Source: Rhodospirillaceae bacterium
GTDB lineage: Bacteria > Pseudomonadota > Alphaproteobacteria > Rhodospirillales > Casp-alpha2
Direction of reading: 5' to 3'
NCBI GenBank assembly: GCA_018665815.1
Contig: JABJBP010000006.1
Location: 1-40,526 of the forward strand
DNA: 40,526 nt
The notes under the pieces: model-generated
Database searches by the model: none
The model's input: only the letters and a program-made list of their open reading frames with translations
What the model was told of the DNA's origin: nothing
Position numbers and translations under genes: made by a program
Shown here: positions 9,430-18,026 of the stretch, piece after piece
How positions within the stretch are numbered: position 1 is the first letter of the stretch
How the letters are laid out: the number at the start of each line of letters is the position of its first letter

Positions 9430-9462
9430 GCGGGATGGGGATGGCAGGGGTGGTCATCCCGC
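9430..9462. terminator. Inverted repeat 20 bases behind mfd
   Basis: GCGGGATG (9430-9437) pairs exactly with CATCCCGC (9455-9462) across a 17-base loop. It lies about 20 bases after the mfd stop. There is no T-tract, so it is at best a weak or Rho-assisted terminator, or an mRNA 3'-end stabiliser. Confidence 0.35.
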
Positions 9463-9562
9463 GCTCCGCAAACCGGACATTGTTGGATAATTACGCGACG
9501 CCCGCGCCCCCAGGTAGCAATTAACCCACCCACCATTTTTACTTCGTCAGCATCCGTCAGGA

Positions 9563-9675
9563 AAAGTCATCATTTGTATCCATTTTGACAGCTGACGAAC
9601 CGTAGTTTCGTTTGTTCTCAATATCTTAAAATGATGACAAATGTGTATACGATTTCACCGAAAGTCATCATTTGT
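9563..9675. promoter_or_regulatory. Paired AAAGTCATCATTTGT repeats with an inverted partial copy
   Basis: AAAGTCATCATTTGT occurs exactly at 9563-9577 and 9661-9675, 98 bases apart. Between them, AAATGATGAC (9629-9638) matches ten bases of the same motif in inverse orientation. The arrangement looks like a set of binding sites for one dimeric regulator, but no intact gene follows it within this window's numbering until cinA. It may be the left-over control region of the decayed hydrolase. Confidence 0.4.
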
Positions 9676-9741
9676 CTGCAATTGTCATCGCAATGTCAGC
9701 ATTTTCTGAAGCCCGTCACCTGCCGATGCTTCGACAATGTT

Positions 9742-9779
9742 CTGGGGCCGTCGCCGCATACGCGGCGGCGTAACCCCAG
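9742..9779. repeat. Long two-part hairpin
   Basis: CTGGGG (9742-9747) pairs with CCCCAG (9774-9779). Inside it CGCCGC (9752-9757) pairs with GCGGCG (9762-9767) around an ATAC loop. The stem is GC-rich and has no T-run on either strand. It could be a repetitive extragenic element or a structured leader; I cannot tell which from a single copy. Confidence 0.55.
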
Positions 9780-9806
9780 GTTATCCCCCGGAGGGGCGCT
9801 ACATAT

Positions 9807-10840
9807 CTTATTACGGCGACACTTTGGAAGTATGCCGAGCTTAAAAAGCGCCACCGGACGCCGAAGAAACTGGTCATCGGAACCTGGCTCCATGGCGGCG
9901 ATATGTTCACCCAATCGTGGGCCGGGGATGTGGACTTTGGCGCAGAGGCAGCGCTGGCAGATTCCAACGGCCTGAAGCTCCGCTGGGGGTTGATCATCAC
10001 TTAAAGGGTCTGCGGACAGGCCTTGATGAGGAAGCGCCGGTACGGATATTCGTCATGGGCGGCGGTAGTGGCCGGCGCGACGGCATGGGGCGCCTATCAC
10101 ACGGTGGGTGTTGGCGCGACGAACAGGAATGGCCGCTCGCGCGGACGGAACCAAGGACACTTCACTTACATCCCGACGGCGCCTTGTTGGCAGACCCTGC
10201 GCCGAAGGACGTGCCACCGGCGCAATATGATTTCGACCCAGCAAATCCGGTCCCGACGGTCGGTGGGAATTTCACCAATTATGGGACGTCGGGTTTTCTG
10301 GAAGGCGGCGGGTATGATCAGAAAAGCGGCACCATGTTCGGAGACAATAGCCCGAGTTTACCGTTGTCGGCGCGCGCCGATGTCTTGGTGTTTCGCACGG
10401 TGCCCTTGAAAGCCGGCCTGGAGGTCACAGGCGTGGTTTCTTGACGTCTGTGGGTCGCTTCATCCGCCGTCGATACGGATTTCACCGTGAAATTGATCGA
10501 CGAGTATCCACCCAATGTTGATTACCCCGAAGGATACGCATTGAACCTTGGCGATTCGATTTTACGGATGCGCTACCGCGATGGTTTCGACGCCCCCGTA
10601 TTCATGGAGCCCGGTGACGTTTACGAGATCGAGCTTCAACTCCAGGCAACCAGCAACTACTTCGCCGCCGGCCATCGCCTTCGTGTCGATATCTCAAGTA
10701 GCAATTTCCCGCATTATGACGTCAATCCAAATACCGGCGAGCCGCTGGGGTTGAACCGATGCACCGAGGTCGCACGCCAGACAATTTACCATGACGCGTC
10801 GCGGCCGTCGTCCGTACTGCTGCCGGTCATTCCTGCATGA
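9807..10840 (+). pseudogene. Decayed CocE/NonD (X-Pro dipeptidyl-peptidase-type) hydrolase
   Basis: The region reads as the C-terminal half of a CocE/NonD-family alpha/beta hydrolase. One frame gives PKKLVIGTWLHGGDMF, then GDVDFGAEAAL and LKLRW. The sequence then shifts frame near 9987 and continues as DHHLKGLRTGLDEEAPVRIFVMGGGSGRR. The second frame runs through the jelly-roll domain but is broken by an in-frame TGA at 10442-10444 (EVTGVVS, stop, RLWVASSAVDTDFTVKL). It then reaches the normal C-terminus (GHRLRVDISSSNFPHYDVNPNTGE). The catalytic N-terminal half is missing altogether. One frameshift, one stop and a 5' deletion make this a clear pseudogene. Confidence 0.8.
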
Positions 10841-10902
10841 ATGTCGGCTAGCGTTGCGCAATGTTTACATCGTAGCTTCCGAGATGACGAAAAGGATTGA
10901 AA

Positions 10903-11388
10903 ATGGATAGGTTAATGCCACTTGCTTCGGCCCTTGGTGAGACATTGAAGGCCCAAAGCGAATCCATCGCCGTCGCAGAATCATCCGCTGGCGGTTTGAT
11001 CTCGGCAGCGCTGTTGGCTGTGCCGGGTGCATCCGCATATTTCGTCGGCGGTGGTGTGATTTATACGCGCCAGGCCAGGCGCGGCTTGCTGGGCTTGTCC
11101 GAAGACGTCGTCACCATGCGGGCCGCGACCGAAGACTACGCATTGATTTTGGCCGGCACGGTGCGCGAGCGCGTCGGCGCCACCTGGGGGTTTTGCGAGA
11201 CCGGAGCCAGTGGGCCCACGGGCAATAGCTATGGTGACGCGGCTGGGCATGCGTGCATGGCCATGGTTGGATCGTCGGATAGCTCCATGACATTGGAAAC
11301 CGGTCTCACTGATCGTGAAGAAAACATGTGGCGGTTTGCCGAGGAGAGCCTGGCGTTCATGGCGCGTGTTTTAGGCGACGTTAAGTAA
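10903..11388 (+). CDS. CinA-family nicotinamide-nucleotide amidohydrolase (PncC-type)
   Basis: A 161-residue stand-alone CinA C-terminal domain. Members of this group deamidate nicotinamide mononucleotide to nicotinate mononucleotide, recycling NMN. The hallmark segment AESSAGGLISAALLAVPGAS (about residues 26-45) is intact, as is the following FVGGGVIYT. The second conserved block reads GASGPTGNSYGDAAGHACMA in place of the more common GIAGPxG. I use the ATG at 10903 because AAAGG lies about seven bases before it; a TTG at 10897 is in frame. It stands alone between the hydrolase remnant and a permease. The length is typical of the short PncC form without the molybdopterin-binding-like domain. 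Confidence 0.82.
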   Translation: MDRLMPLASALGETLKAQSESIAVAESSAGGLISAALLAVPGASAYFVGGGVIYTRQARRGLLGLSEDVVTMRAATEDYALILAGTVRERVGATWGFCETGASGPTGNSYGDAAGHACMAMVGSSDSSMTLETGLTDREENMWRFAEESLAFMARVLGDVK

Positions 11389-11472
11389 GCCGTGATCATG
11401 GCCATTGCACGAGGCCACGCGAGTGCCGATAAACATCTTAGTTTTTCGCCGAAACCATATTGAGGCTCGCTG

Positions 11473-13302
11473 ATGATTTTCCCAGCCCCGCCCGATGCCC
11501 ACGGCATTGCTGTTCTTGTCCTGATCGCGATTGCGCTGGTTCTGTTCACCCGCGACCGCATTCCCCTGGAAACATCAAGTTTGGCGGTTCTGGTGTTGCT
11601 GGTGGCGGGATTCGAGTTGTTTCCCTATGCGTCCGGCGCCAAGTCCGTTCACGCCATCGACTTGTTTCTGGGCTTTGGCCATGAAGCGTTGATTGCCGTT
11701 TGTGCGTTGATGATTGCCGGCCAGGGCCTAGTGCGGACCGGCGCATTGGAGCCGGTGGGCCGGGCACTTTCGAGTTTGTGGTCGGTCAGCCCGCAGTTGT
11801 CGTTGTTGCTGACATTGGTGGTTGGCGCGGTGCTTAGTGCGTTCGTCAACAACGTGCCCATTGTCGTGCTGCTGTTGCCGATCCTGATCAGCATTTCGCT
11901 GCGTACGGGCAAAAATGCATCGGGCATGTTGATGCCCATGGGGTTCGCGACATTGATCGGCGGTATGAGCACAACCATCGGGACGTCGACCAATTTGTTG
12001 GTAATCAGTATTGCCGCTGACCTGGGGCTCCGGCGTTTCGGGATGTTTGATTTTATTGTCCCGGCGGCGATCGCCAGTAGTGTCGCTATTGTTTATTTGT
12101 GGCTGATTGCACCGCGCATGTTGCCCGAACGCGAAGCGCTGTTGGCGGATACCTCGCCACGTTTGTTCGCTGGGCATTTGCATGTGGAAGCCGACGGCTT
12201 TGCTGATGGCCAGACATTGTCCAAAGTCATCGAGCGTGCCGGCGGGGCGATCAAAATTGATGAGATTTGCCGCGCACCGGATTTGGTGATGAAGCCGTTT
12301 CCGGATTTGGTCCTGCAGGCGGGGGACCGGTTGGGGGTGCGTGATACGCCGGCCAATTTGAAAGAGTTCGAAGACGTATTGGAAGCTCGGCTGTATGCGG
12401 GCAACGCGCCGGTTGACGCCGATAATCCCTTGAGCGCGGAAGATCAGCAGATTGCCGAAATCGTCGTCACCCAAGGCTCGCCCTTGGATGGCCGCTCGCT
12501 ATCGCGGGCCCGGTTCACCCGAAAGTATCAATTAGTCACACTGGCGCTAAATCGCCCCGGCACATCGATCACGACACTCCGCGATGACATCGAAGACCTG
12601 CGATTGCAGATCGGCGATATCCTTTTGGTGCAGGGCGCCAGTGAACAGATCGCGGCGATGAAGATGGACACGGACCTTCTGATCCTGGACGCCACCGCCG
12701 ACCTGCCATCGACCAGCAGGGCACCGTTGGCTTTGGGGGTGATGATTGGCATCGTCGCTGCTGCCGCTGTCGGGATCTTGCCGATTGCCATCAGCGCGGT
12801 TTGCGGGGTGTTGGTGATGTTGGTGACGCGCTGCATCCGCTGGCTTGACGTGGCCCGTGCGCTTTCCATTCCGGTGATCATGATCGTCGTCGCCAGTTTG
12901 GCGCTGGGCAAGGCGCTATTGGCGACCGGCGGGGCGGACTATCTGGCCCAATTGTTTGTTGTTGTCGCGGCCGATGCGTCGCCGACAATTGTGTTGAGCG
13001 GCTTGATGCTGGTGATGGCGGTGATGACGAATATCGTCTCCAACAATGCCGCCGCCGTCATCGGCACACCCATCGCGCTGGGAATCGCCGGACAGTTGGG
13101 TTTGCCGGCGGAACCGTTCGTCCTCGCCGTGCTGTTCGGCGCGAACATGAGCTACGCGACGCCGATGGCTTATAAAACCAATCTCTTGGTGATGAATGCG
13201 GGTGGCTATCGGTTTTCCGACTTTGTCCGCGTCGGCGTGCCGCTGACGGTCATCATGTGGCTTTGTCTGTCGTGGTTGTTGCCGAGTTTGTACGGATTGT
13301 AA
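11473..13302 (+). CDS. SLC13-type permease with two TrkA-C domains
   Basis: A 609-residue ion-coupled anion permease of the divalent anion:sodium symporter (ArsB/NhaD-like) superfamily. The N-terminal half has five to six membrane helices, with NNVPIVVLLLPI and GTSTNLLV, the SNT-like substrate/cation motif. A cytoplasmic insert of about 180 residues carries two TrkA-C (RCK_C) domains at about 225-310 and 317-397. The C-terminal helical half contains the symmetry-related SNNAAAVIGTPIALG. Close relatives transport sulfate, dicarboxylates or other anions; the sequence does not settle the substrate. It ends 22 bases before the facing cupin gene. The ATG at 11473 lacks a strong ribosome site. Confidence 0.85.
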   Translation: MIFPAPPDAHGIAVLVLIAIALVLFTRDRIPLETSSLAVLVLLVAGFELFPYASGAKSVHAIDLFLGFGHEALIAVCALMIAGQGLVRTGALEPVGRALSSLWSVSPQLSLLLTLVVGAVLSAFVNNVPIVVLLLPILISISLRTGKNASGMLMPMGFATLIGGMSTTIGTSTNLLVISIAADLGLRRFGMFDFIVPAAIASSVAIVYLWLIAPRMLPEREALLADTSPRLFAGHLHVEADGFADGQTLSKVIERAGGAIKIDEICRAPDLVMKPFPDLVLQAGDRLGVRDTPANLKEFEDVLEARLYAGNAPVDADNPLSAEDQQIAEIVVTQGSPLDGRSLSRARFTRKYQLVTLALNRPGTSITTLRDDIEDLRLQIGDILLVQGASEQIAAMKMDTDLLILDATADLPSTSRAPLALGVMIGIVAAAAVGILPIAISAVCGVLVMLVTRCIRWLDVARALSIPVIMIVVASLALGKALLATGGADYLAQLFVVVAADASPTIVLSGLMLVMAVMTNIVSNNAAAVIGTPIALGIAGQLGLPAEPFVLAVLFGANMSYATPMAYKTNLLVMNAGGYRFSDFVRVGVPLTVIMWLCLSWLLPSLYGL

Positions 13303-13324
13303 TAGCGAGCCGCTTAAGGGCGCG

Positions 13325-13591
13325 TTACTTGCGCGCGATTAAAACCGTCGCCCCGTCCGGGCCGGTTTCCTCGGTGTGCAGGGTCCCGGCGGCAACCTCG
13401 CAGGTGTCGCCCGGCTGGTGACTTTTGGTGCCGTCTTCGGTACGGAGAACGAATTCGCCGCTCACCACATAGACGAACGCGGTGATATCGTGGACGTGCA
13501 TATCCTTTGCGGAACTCTGGCGATACTCAGCCCGTTCCGCCTCGCCGTAGCCCTTGTCTTTAAGGGCTTGTTTGAATTGTGTTTCGTTCAC
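13325..13591 (-). CDS. Small cupin-domain protein
   Basis: An 88-residue single-domain cupin. The metal-ligand region begins MHVHDITAFVYVVSGEFVLRTEDG. The second motif is QPGDTCEVAAGTLHTE. The fold is clear, but reaction and ligand are not. I place the start at the GTG at 13591 (VNETQFKQAL) because a perfect AAGGAGG ends five bases upstream. The in-frame codon at 13612 would put that ribosome site inside the gene. It is the last gene of the six-gene operon and follows the enoyl-CoA hydratase stop by 17 bases. It may be a pathway enzyme or a sensor of a pathway intermediate. Confidence 0.8.
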   Translation of the reverse strand: MNETQFKQALKDKGYGEAERAEYRQSSAKDMHVHDITAFVYVVSGEFVLRTEDGTKSHQPGDTCEVAAGTLHTEETGPDGATVLIARK

Positions 13592-13608
13592 GGCGACCTC
13601 CTTCAATA

Positions 13609-14412
13609 TCAACGGCCTCGAAACTTCGGCGGACGTTTATCGTGAAAGGCTTCGACACCTTCGCGGAAATCGTCCGATTGGCGCAGCCGCGAATAGCAAT
13701 GCCCCTCAACCTGAATGGCCATCGACAGCATCATGTCTTCGGTCTCATTGAGAAGGCGTTTCGCGGTGCGCTGGGCCAGCGGCGCGAAGGTCCAGAGTTC
13801 GGCGACCAGGGCGTCGGTGGCTGCTTCCAACTCGGCGTCCGCCACGACCTCGGTAACGATACCCCAATCGTAAGCCTGCTGTCCAGACAGGCGCCGGGAC
13901 CGCATGACGATATCCTTGGTACGCGTGATGCCGACCATCTTTTGCAAGCGCGCTGAGCCGCCCGACCCGGGAATTTGGCCGAGGCGTTGTTCGGGCAATG
14001 CGTATTGGACGGTATCCGACGCGATGCGGAAATCGCAGGCCAGCGAAATTTCAAACCCGACACCGAAGCAATACCCCCGGTTAGCCGCGATCACCGGTTT
14101 TTCGCAACGCGCCGGCGCGGCCATGTTGTCGGCCAACTTTGAGACGTGTTCCGGCGCGGCGTCCAAGAACCCCCGGATGTAACCGCCTGACGAAAAATTC
14201 GGCCCCTCGGCGCGGAGCACGATAACCCGCACGCGTTCGTCGCGGTCCAGGTTCTCAAAAACCGCGCGCAATGCATCGCGTTGCTCCATGGAGATCGTGT
14301 TCATGTCGCCACGGTCCAAAATAATATCGCCGCGTTGGTGCTCGGCGTCGACGGTGACACTGAAACCGTCAAGTTCCTGGCCATGAAGGTCTTGGTTTTG
14401 ATCAATGGACAT
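13609..14412 (-). CDS. Enoyl-CoA hydratase/isomerase family protein (paralogue 1)
   Basis: A 267-residue crotonase-fold protein. The oxyanion-hole regions read FSSGGYIRGF (about residues 73-82) and NRGYCFGVGFEISLACDFRIAS. The active-site loop is LPEQRLGQIPGSGGSARL, with the Glu position typical of hydratases. The first motif lacks the usual AGADI (SSGGYI instead), so the exact reaction could differ from simple hydration. It shares the C-terminal KRPPxFxGR ending with the other crotonase gene of this operon, so the two are related paralogues. It starts about 50 bases after the ligase stop and overlaps nothing. It probably acts on the CoA ester made by the adjacent ligase. Confidence 0.85.
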   Translation of the reverse strand: MSIDQNQDLHGQELDGFSVTVDAEHQRGDIILDRGDMNTISMEQRDALRAVFENLDRDERVRVIVLRAEGPNFSSGGYIRGFLDAAPEHVSKLADNMAAPARCEKPVIAANRGYCFGVGFEISLACDFRIASDTVQYALPEQRLGQIPGSGGSARLQKMVGITRTKDIVMRSRRLSGQQAYDWGIVTEVVADAELEAATDALVAELWTFAPLAQRTAKRLLNETEDMMLSMAIQVEGHCYSRLRQSDDFREGVEAFHDKRPPKFRGR

Positions 14413-14461
14413 GGTCTTAAATCTCCGTCGTTGAAGTATTTAGTGGCGCCCGGCGCCGTGG

Positions 14462-16051
14462 TTATGTCGCGAGTTGCAGCAGGTTTTTCTTATCAATCTT
14501 ATTGCCGCTGACGCGCGGCAACTCAGTGACGGCAATAAAACGCGCCGGTATTTTATAATGCGCCAAGCCGGTTGCCTTCAAAGCCTCAATCATTTCATCG
14601 GCCTCAAACGGTAATTTTTCACGGAGCTGAACGAAAGCCCAGGGCACTTCGCCGTATTCTTTGTCCAGTGCACCGATGACGGCACAATCAAAGATGTTTG
14701 GGTGTTTGGCAATCTCGGCTTCAATCTCGGCGGGCAGGATCTTGTGGCCGCTGCGGTTGATGACCTCCTTGATCCGGCCCTGCAACGTCAACCGGCCGTT
14801 TTCGTCCAGCACGCCGATGTCACCCGTGGCGTACCAACCATCCGTCCAGGCGGCTTTGGTGGCCACGGGATCGTCCCAATATCCTGATGCGGCAAAGGGC
14901 GCAGACACGTTTAGTTCGCCAAGTGTGCCGGGCGGTACGCCGCCGCCTTCAATGCGCAGACGGCATCCATCGAGCGGCAGACCGACGGAGCCGTCGAGGC
15001 GGACCTCCTTGGGTTCCGTCACGTGGGCGTGGCCGAACCCGGGACACTCCATGGAGCCGGACGCGATGATGACCTGACAACCGGTCTGGTCTTCAAAGGA
15101 CCGCGCCGCATCGACGTCGGCCGCCGCCGTGCCGACACGCAGCACCCGCAACGCGTTGAAGCTGCGCGATGACAAATCTTCCGCAGCCAAGCGCGCTAAG
15201 ATCACGGGTACCGTGGTGATGACCGAAATGTCTTCGGCTTCCACAAGATCAAGCAGCGCCGCCGCGTGATAGGTGGATGGGAATACGCACGTGCACGGGG
15301 TCGCCGCGCTGATCGTCCAGACCAGCAAACCCGCGGCGCCGGACATCGGTGAGAAAATGCCTACGCGGTCATCGGCCAGGATACCTAACCGTTCGCCCAG
15401 CACGCGGCCCATGCAGCTCTGTGCGCCTTCCGGCCATTCACACAACTTGGCCAAGCCGCTGGTGCCGCTGGAAACCGTGATCAGTGAGACCTCATCGAAG
15501 GCGAAGGCTCGGCTGGCCAATTGATCTCGGACGTCGGCGCCGGGTGTGCTGTCACAGACCTCGGTCCAGTCGATCCAACCGTTCAATGACCTATCGGACA
15601 GATCAATCCGATGGTTCACAGTCGTGGCGTTATCCAAGCATGAAATCTCATCGTCGTCCGTGGCGTCGCGCGATATCACCACCAACTCTGGCTTGATGCG
15701 CTCACGCACATAATCCAATTCCTTGCGGCGCCATTGCAGGGGGCCGAATGCGCCGATGATCCCGGCTTTCTTGAAGGCGATCCGCAATACCATTTCGCGG
15801 CATGATGAAGCCATTTGAACCAGTGCGCGGGCATCACGCTCAATGCCCAGGCCGATTAAATTGGCCGCCAGCTGGTCGGTCGCCGTGTCCAATTGGCCCC
15901 AAGTGTACGAGTGCCTTTCATCGCGACATGCGATCGCATTGGGGATTTCCACGGCAAACCGAGCGTATAGATCAAGCGTGGTCTCGAGGGTCCAATGCCC
16001 GTCACGCACATAGGTCTCGAATTCATCGGTGCTCAGTCGGGTCGGATGCAT
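14462..16051 (-). CDS. AMP-forming acyl-CoA synthetase/ligase
   Basis: A 529-residue ANL-superfamily adenylating enzyme, activating a carboxylic acid as acyl-AMP and then most likely as acyl-CoA. The P-loop reads ISVTSSGTSG-like (SSGTSGLAK, with CEWPEG in place of the usual KG tail), an atypical A3 motif. The A7 aspartate lies in YATGDIGVLDENG, the hinge in LQGRIKEVINRSGHKI, and the terminal catalytic Lys in RVSGNKIDKK. I start at the ATG at 16051, seven bases after the upstream hydratase stop. A longer frame back to 16159 overlaps that gene. CaiC and 2,3-dihydroxybenzoate-ligase-like proteins are the nearest style, but the substrate is unknown. It is translationally close-packed with both crotonases. 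Confidence 0.87.
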   Translation of the reverse strand: MHPTRLSTDEFETYVRDGHWTLETTLDLYARFAVEIPNAIACRDERHSYTWGQLDTATDQLAANLIGLGIERDARALVQMASSCREMVLRIAFKKAGIIGAFGPLQWRRKELDYVRERIKPELVVISRDATDDDEISCLDNATTVNHRIDLSDRSLNGWIDWTEVCDSTPGADVRDQLASRAFAFDEVSLITVSSGTSGLAKLCEWPEGAQSCMGRVLGERLGILADDRVGIFSPMSGAAGLLVWTISAATPCTCVFPSTYHAAALLDLVEAEDISVITTVPVILARLAAEDLSSRSFNALRVLRVGTAAADVDAARSFEDQTGCQVIIASGSMECPGFGHAHVTEPKEVRLDGSVGLPLDGCRLRIEGGGVPPGTLGELNVSAPFAASGYWDDPVATKAAWTDGWYATGDIGVLDENGRLTLQGRIKEVINRSGHKILPAEIEAEIAKHPNIFDCAVIGALDKEYGEVPWAFVQLREKLPFEADEMIEALKATGLAHYKIPARFIAVTELPRVSGNKIDKKNLLQLAT

Positions 16052-16058
16052 GATCGAT

Positions 16059-16844
16059 TTAGCGGCCCTTGTAGACGGGCGGGCGCTTTTCCTTGTAGGC
16101 CTGAAGACCTTCTTTGTTGTCTTCGGTCGCCATGCAGATGGCATAGAGCTTGCGCTCAAAATCGATGCCCGAGATCAGGTCCGTGTCGGTCGATTGCAGG
16201 ATCGCATCGCGGCCCGCCACGAAGGCTAGGGGTGCGCGAGATCCCAAGGTGTGGGCCAATTCCTTGGCGCGGGTGAGCAAATTCGCCTGCGGATGAACTT
16301 CCGTCACCAAGCCGATGGTGCGTGCGGTTTCCGCGTCGACGGGCTCTCCGGTCAAGATCATCTGCATGGCCCAGCCCAGCCCGACGAAGCGATATAGACG
16401 CTGGGTGCCGCCCGATCCTGGAATTTGACCCAGCGTAATTTCCGGCTGGCCCAGCGACGCGTTGTCGCTGGCGATGCGGACCGTGCTGCCCATGGCGAAT
16501 TCCAGCCCGGCGCCGTAGCAATATCCATTGATGGCGGCGACGCTGGGTTTTGCGAGACGTTCGATGGTGGTCGGCAGTTCTTTTCGCAACGTCGCATCGT
16601 TGCCCATTTCGGACACCAAGGTGCGTTCTTCAAGTTCCGGAATATTGGCGCCGGCGCAGAACGCCTTGTCGCCGTGGCCGGTAAACACAATGGCTTTCAC
16701 CGCATCGTCCGCCTCGGCGCCGCGCACGCAATCCAACAGATCGACCCGCATCTCATGGGTCATGGCATTCAGGCTTTCGGGGCGGTGCAGGGTGACGATC
16801 AACAGATCACCATCCATTTCCGTTTTGACGTTCTCGTAACTCAT
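16059..16844 (-). CDS. Enoyl-CoA hydratase/isomerase family protein (paralogue 2)
   Basis: A 261-residue crotonase with well-kept signature sequence. It has AFCAGANIPEL (first oxyanion NH), NGYCYGAGLEFAMGSTVRIAS (second oxyanion NH), the catalytic-Glu loop LGQPEITLGQIPGSGGTQRL and the terminal KRPPVYKGR. The Glu at the second catalytic position (GQPE) supports hydratase or isomerase activity on an enoyl-CoA. The start at 16844 (MSYENVKTEMDG) fits the family; a longer frame from 16892 adds 16 residues without homology. It sits between the FAD oxidase and the AMP ligase. It is better conserved than the downstream paralogue and could be the primary hydratase of the pathway. Confidence 0.88.
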   Translation of the reverse strand: MSYENVKTEMDGDLLIVTLHRPESLNAMTHEMRVDLLDCVRGAEADDAVKAIVFTGHGDKAFCAGANIPELEERTLVSEMGNDATLRKELPTTIERLAKPSVAAINGYCYGAGLEFAMGSTVRIASDNASLGQPEITLGQIPGSGGTQRLYRFVGLGWAMQMILTGEPVDAETARTIGLVTEVHPQANLLTRAKELAHTLGSRAPLAFVAGRDAILQSTDTDLISGIDFERKLYAICMATEDNKEGLQAYKEKRPPVYKGR

Positions 16845-16916
16845 CGTTCTGTGTTTCCCTTTGTGACACGACGTCTCGTGGCAGGTTGCCATTTTAGCAG
16901 GCCGGTCGCGGGGACG

Positions 16917-18008
16917 CTACTCAAGGCAGGTTTCGACCTTTTTCATGGCAATTTCGGCGGCTTCCAACGCGCCTTCCAGATAGCCGCCGAATTCAGGCGC
17001 TGTTTCCGTCGAACCCAATATGACCCGGCCGTCGCAGAGACCGCTCAATGCTGCCGGTAGTCCGTAAGCGGGGTGATGGTTCGAGCTCGCGTGATCGAGC
17101 GGCGTTGCGGTCAGCTCATCAAAGGCCCAGTCGCGGATGATCAACTCATCCGGTTCGGCGACGGCGTCACCGAACAGGCGGCCCAATTGATCGCGCCCAT
17201 GCTCGGCTAAACCGCCGCCCAACTGCGCGCGCGCGTCGGGGGAATAGCCGACAAACCCAAACAGCGCATAGGGGCCGCCGGCGGCCGGCGAGGCGTCATG
17301 AATTTCGACCATCGGGCCGCGCCGGCTCATGGCGTCCCCCGATAGCCCGTCATCGCGCCAATGGGGGCGGCCGTAGATCGCCAGAATTTTTGCATGGCCG
17401 GCCATCCAAGTGGGAATTGCCCGCATGGCGTCCTTGGCCGCCGCCGTAATCTCACCCGGCAATTGGATGGTATCGGCGACGACGCGAGGCAGCAGCGCCA
17501 CGACGGCACAACGGCTTTCGATTGAGCGAATTTCGCCGTCCGCCGTATGGGCCGCCGTGACGACGGTGCCGTCTTCAAAGCTGATCTGTCTGACGACCTG
17601 ACCGAGCGCTAGACGGTTATCGGGCAGTGCTGCCACAAGTCCATCAATCAGACAGCCGAGCCCTCCATCGAGGCGGAGCGATCCTTCCATGGAGGCGAAC
17701 CCCGCGCCCCTTACAACACGGCCATTTTCATCCTCGGCGGTAATGTCGCCGCTGGCGTGCTGCAGAAAGTGTTGTAAACCCAGGCTGTCTAACAATTCTG
17801 CAATGCGCGGCTGTCCGGGCCAGAACCAGGCCGGGCCCAAGTCGAAGGCGGCGGTCTCGCCGTTGATCGTCACCGATTGGCTGAGAATGCGGCCGCCAAA
17901 TCGCGGACGGGCCTCAATCAGCTCATAGGCAACGCCGCGTTGTTCGAACAAACGGGCAATGGCGAGGCCGGCGAGGCCGTCGCCGATGATGAGGACATCG
18001 GTTTTCAT
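16917..18008 (-). CDS. FAD-dependent flavin amine oxidase
   Basis: A 363-residue flavoprotein with an N-terminal Rossmann dinucleotide motif (IIGDGLAGLAIARLF, with GxGxxG read as GDGLAG). The adjacent ERRG-type region reads ARPRFGGRIL. The C-terminal FAD-binding signature reads RVILGSTETAPEFGGYLEGALEAAE, typical of the monoamine oxidase/phytoene desaturase fold. At 363 residues it is shorter than most MAOs (about 450). It should oxidise an amine C-N bond, but the target is not evident. GGAG precedes the ATG by six bases. The TauD-like dioxygenase upstream ends 18 bases away, so the two likely run consecutively in one operon. Confidence 0.85.
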   Translation of the reverse strand: MKTDVLIIGDGLAGLAIARLFEQRGVAYELIEARPRFGGRILSQSVTINGETAAFDLGPAWFWPGQPRIAELLDSLGLQHFLQHASGDITAEDENGRVVRGAGFASMEGSLRLDGGLGCLIDGLVAALPDNRLALGQVVRQISFEDGTVVTAAHTADGEIRSIESRCAVVALLPRVVADTIQLPGEITAAAKDAMRAIPTWMAGHAKILAIYGRPHWRDDGLSGDAMSRRGPMVEIHDASPAAGGPYALFGFVGYSPDARAQLGGGLAEHGRDQLGRLFGDAVAEPDELIIRDWAFDELTATPLDHASSNHHPAYGLPAALSGLCDGRVILGSTETAPEFGGYLEGALEAAEIAMKKVETCLE

Positions 18009-18026
18009 GAATACTCCGGCCGGGGC

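Larger units (their letters stand above)
9411..9806. other. Gene-free spacer with hairpins and repeated 15-mers
   Basis: I see no convincing gene between mfd and the hydrolase remnant. The spacer holds an 8-bp inverted repeat just behind mfd (9430-9437 with 9455-9462), two exact 15-bp direct repeats and a large hairpin at 9742-9779. Part of the stretch is AT-rich, unlike its neighbours. Confidence 0.6.

Noticed and set aside
11728-12474. A 248-codon frame antisense to the SLC13-type permease
   Set aside because: Gln/His/Arg-rich composition typical of an antisense shadow; the sense strand has clear membrane helices and TrkA-C domains.
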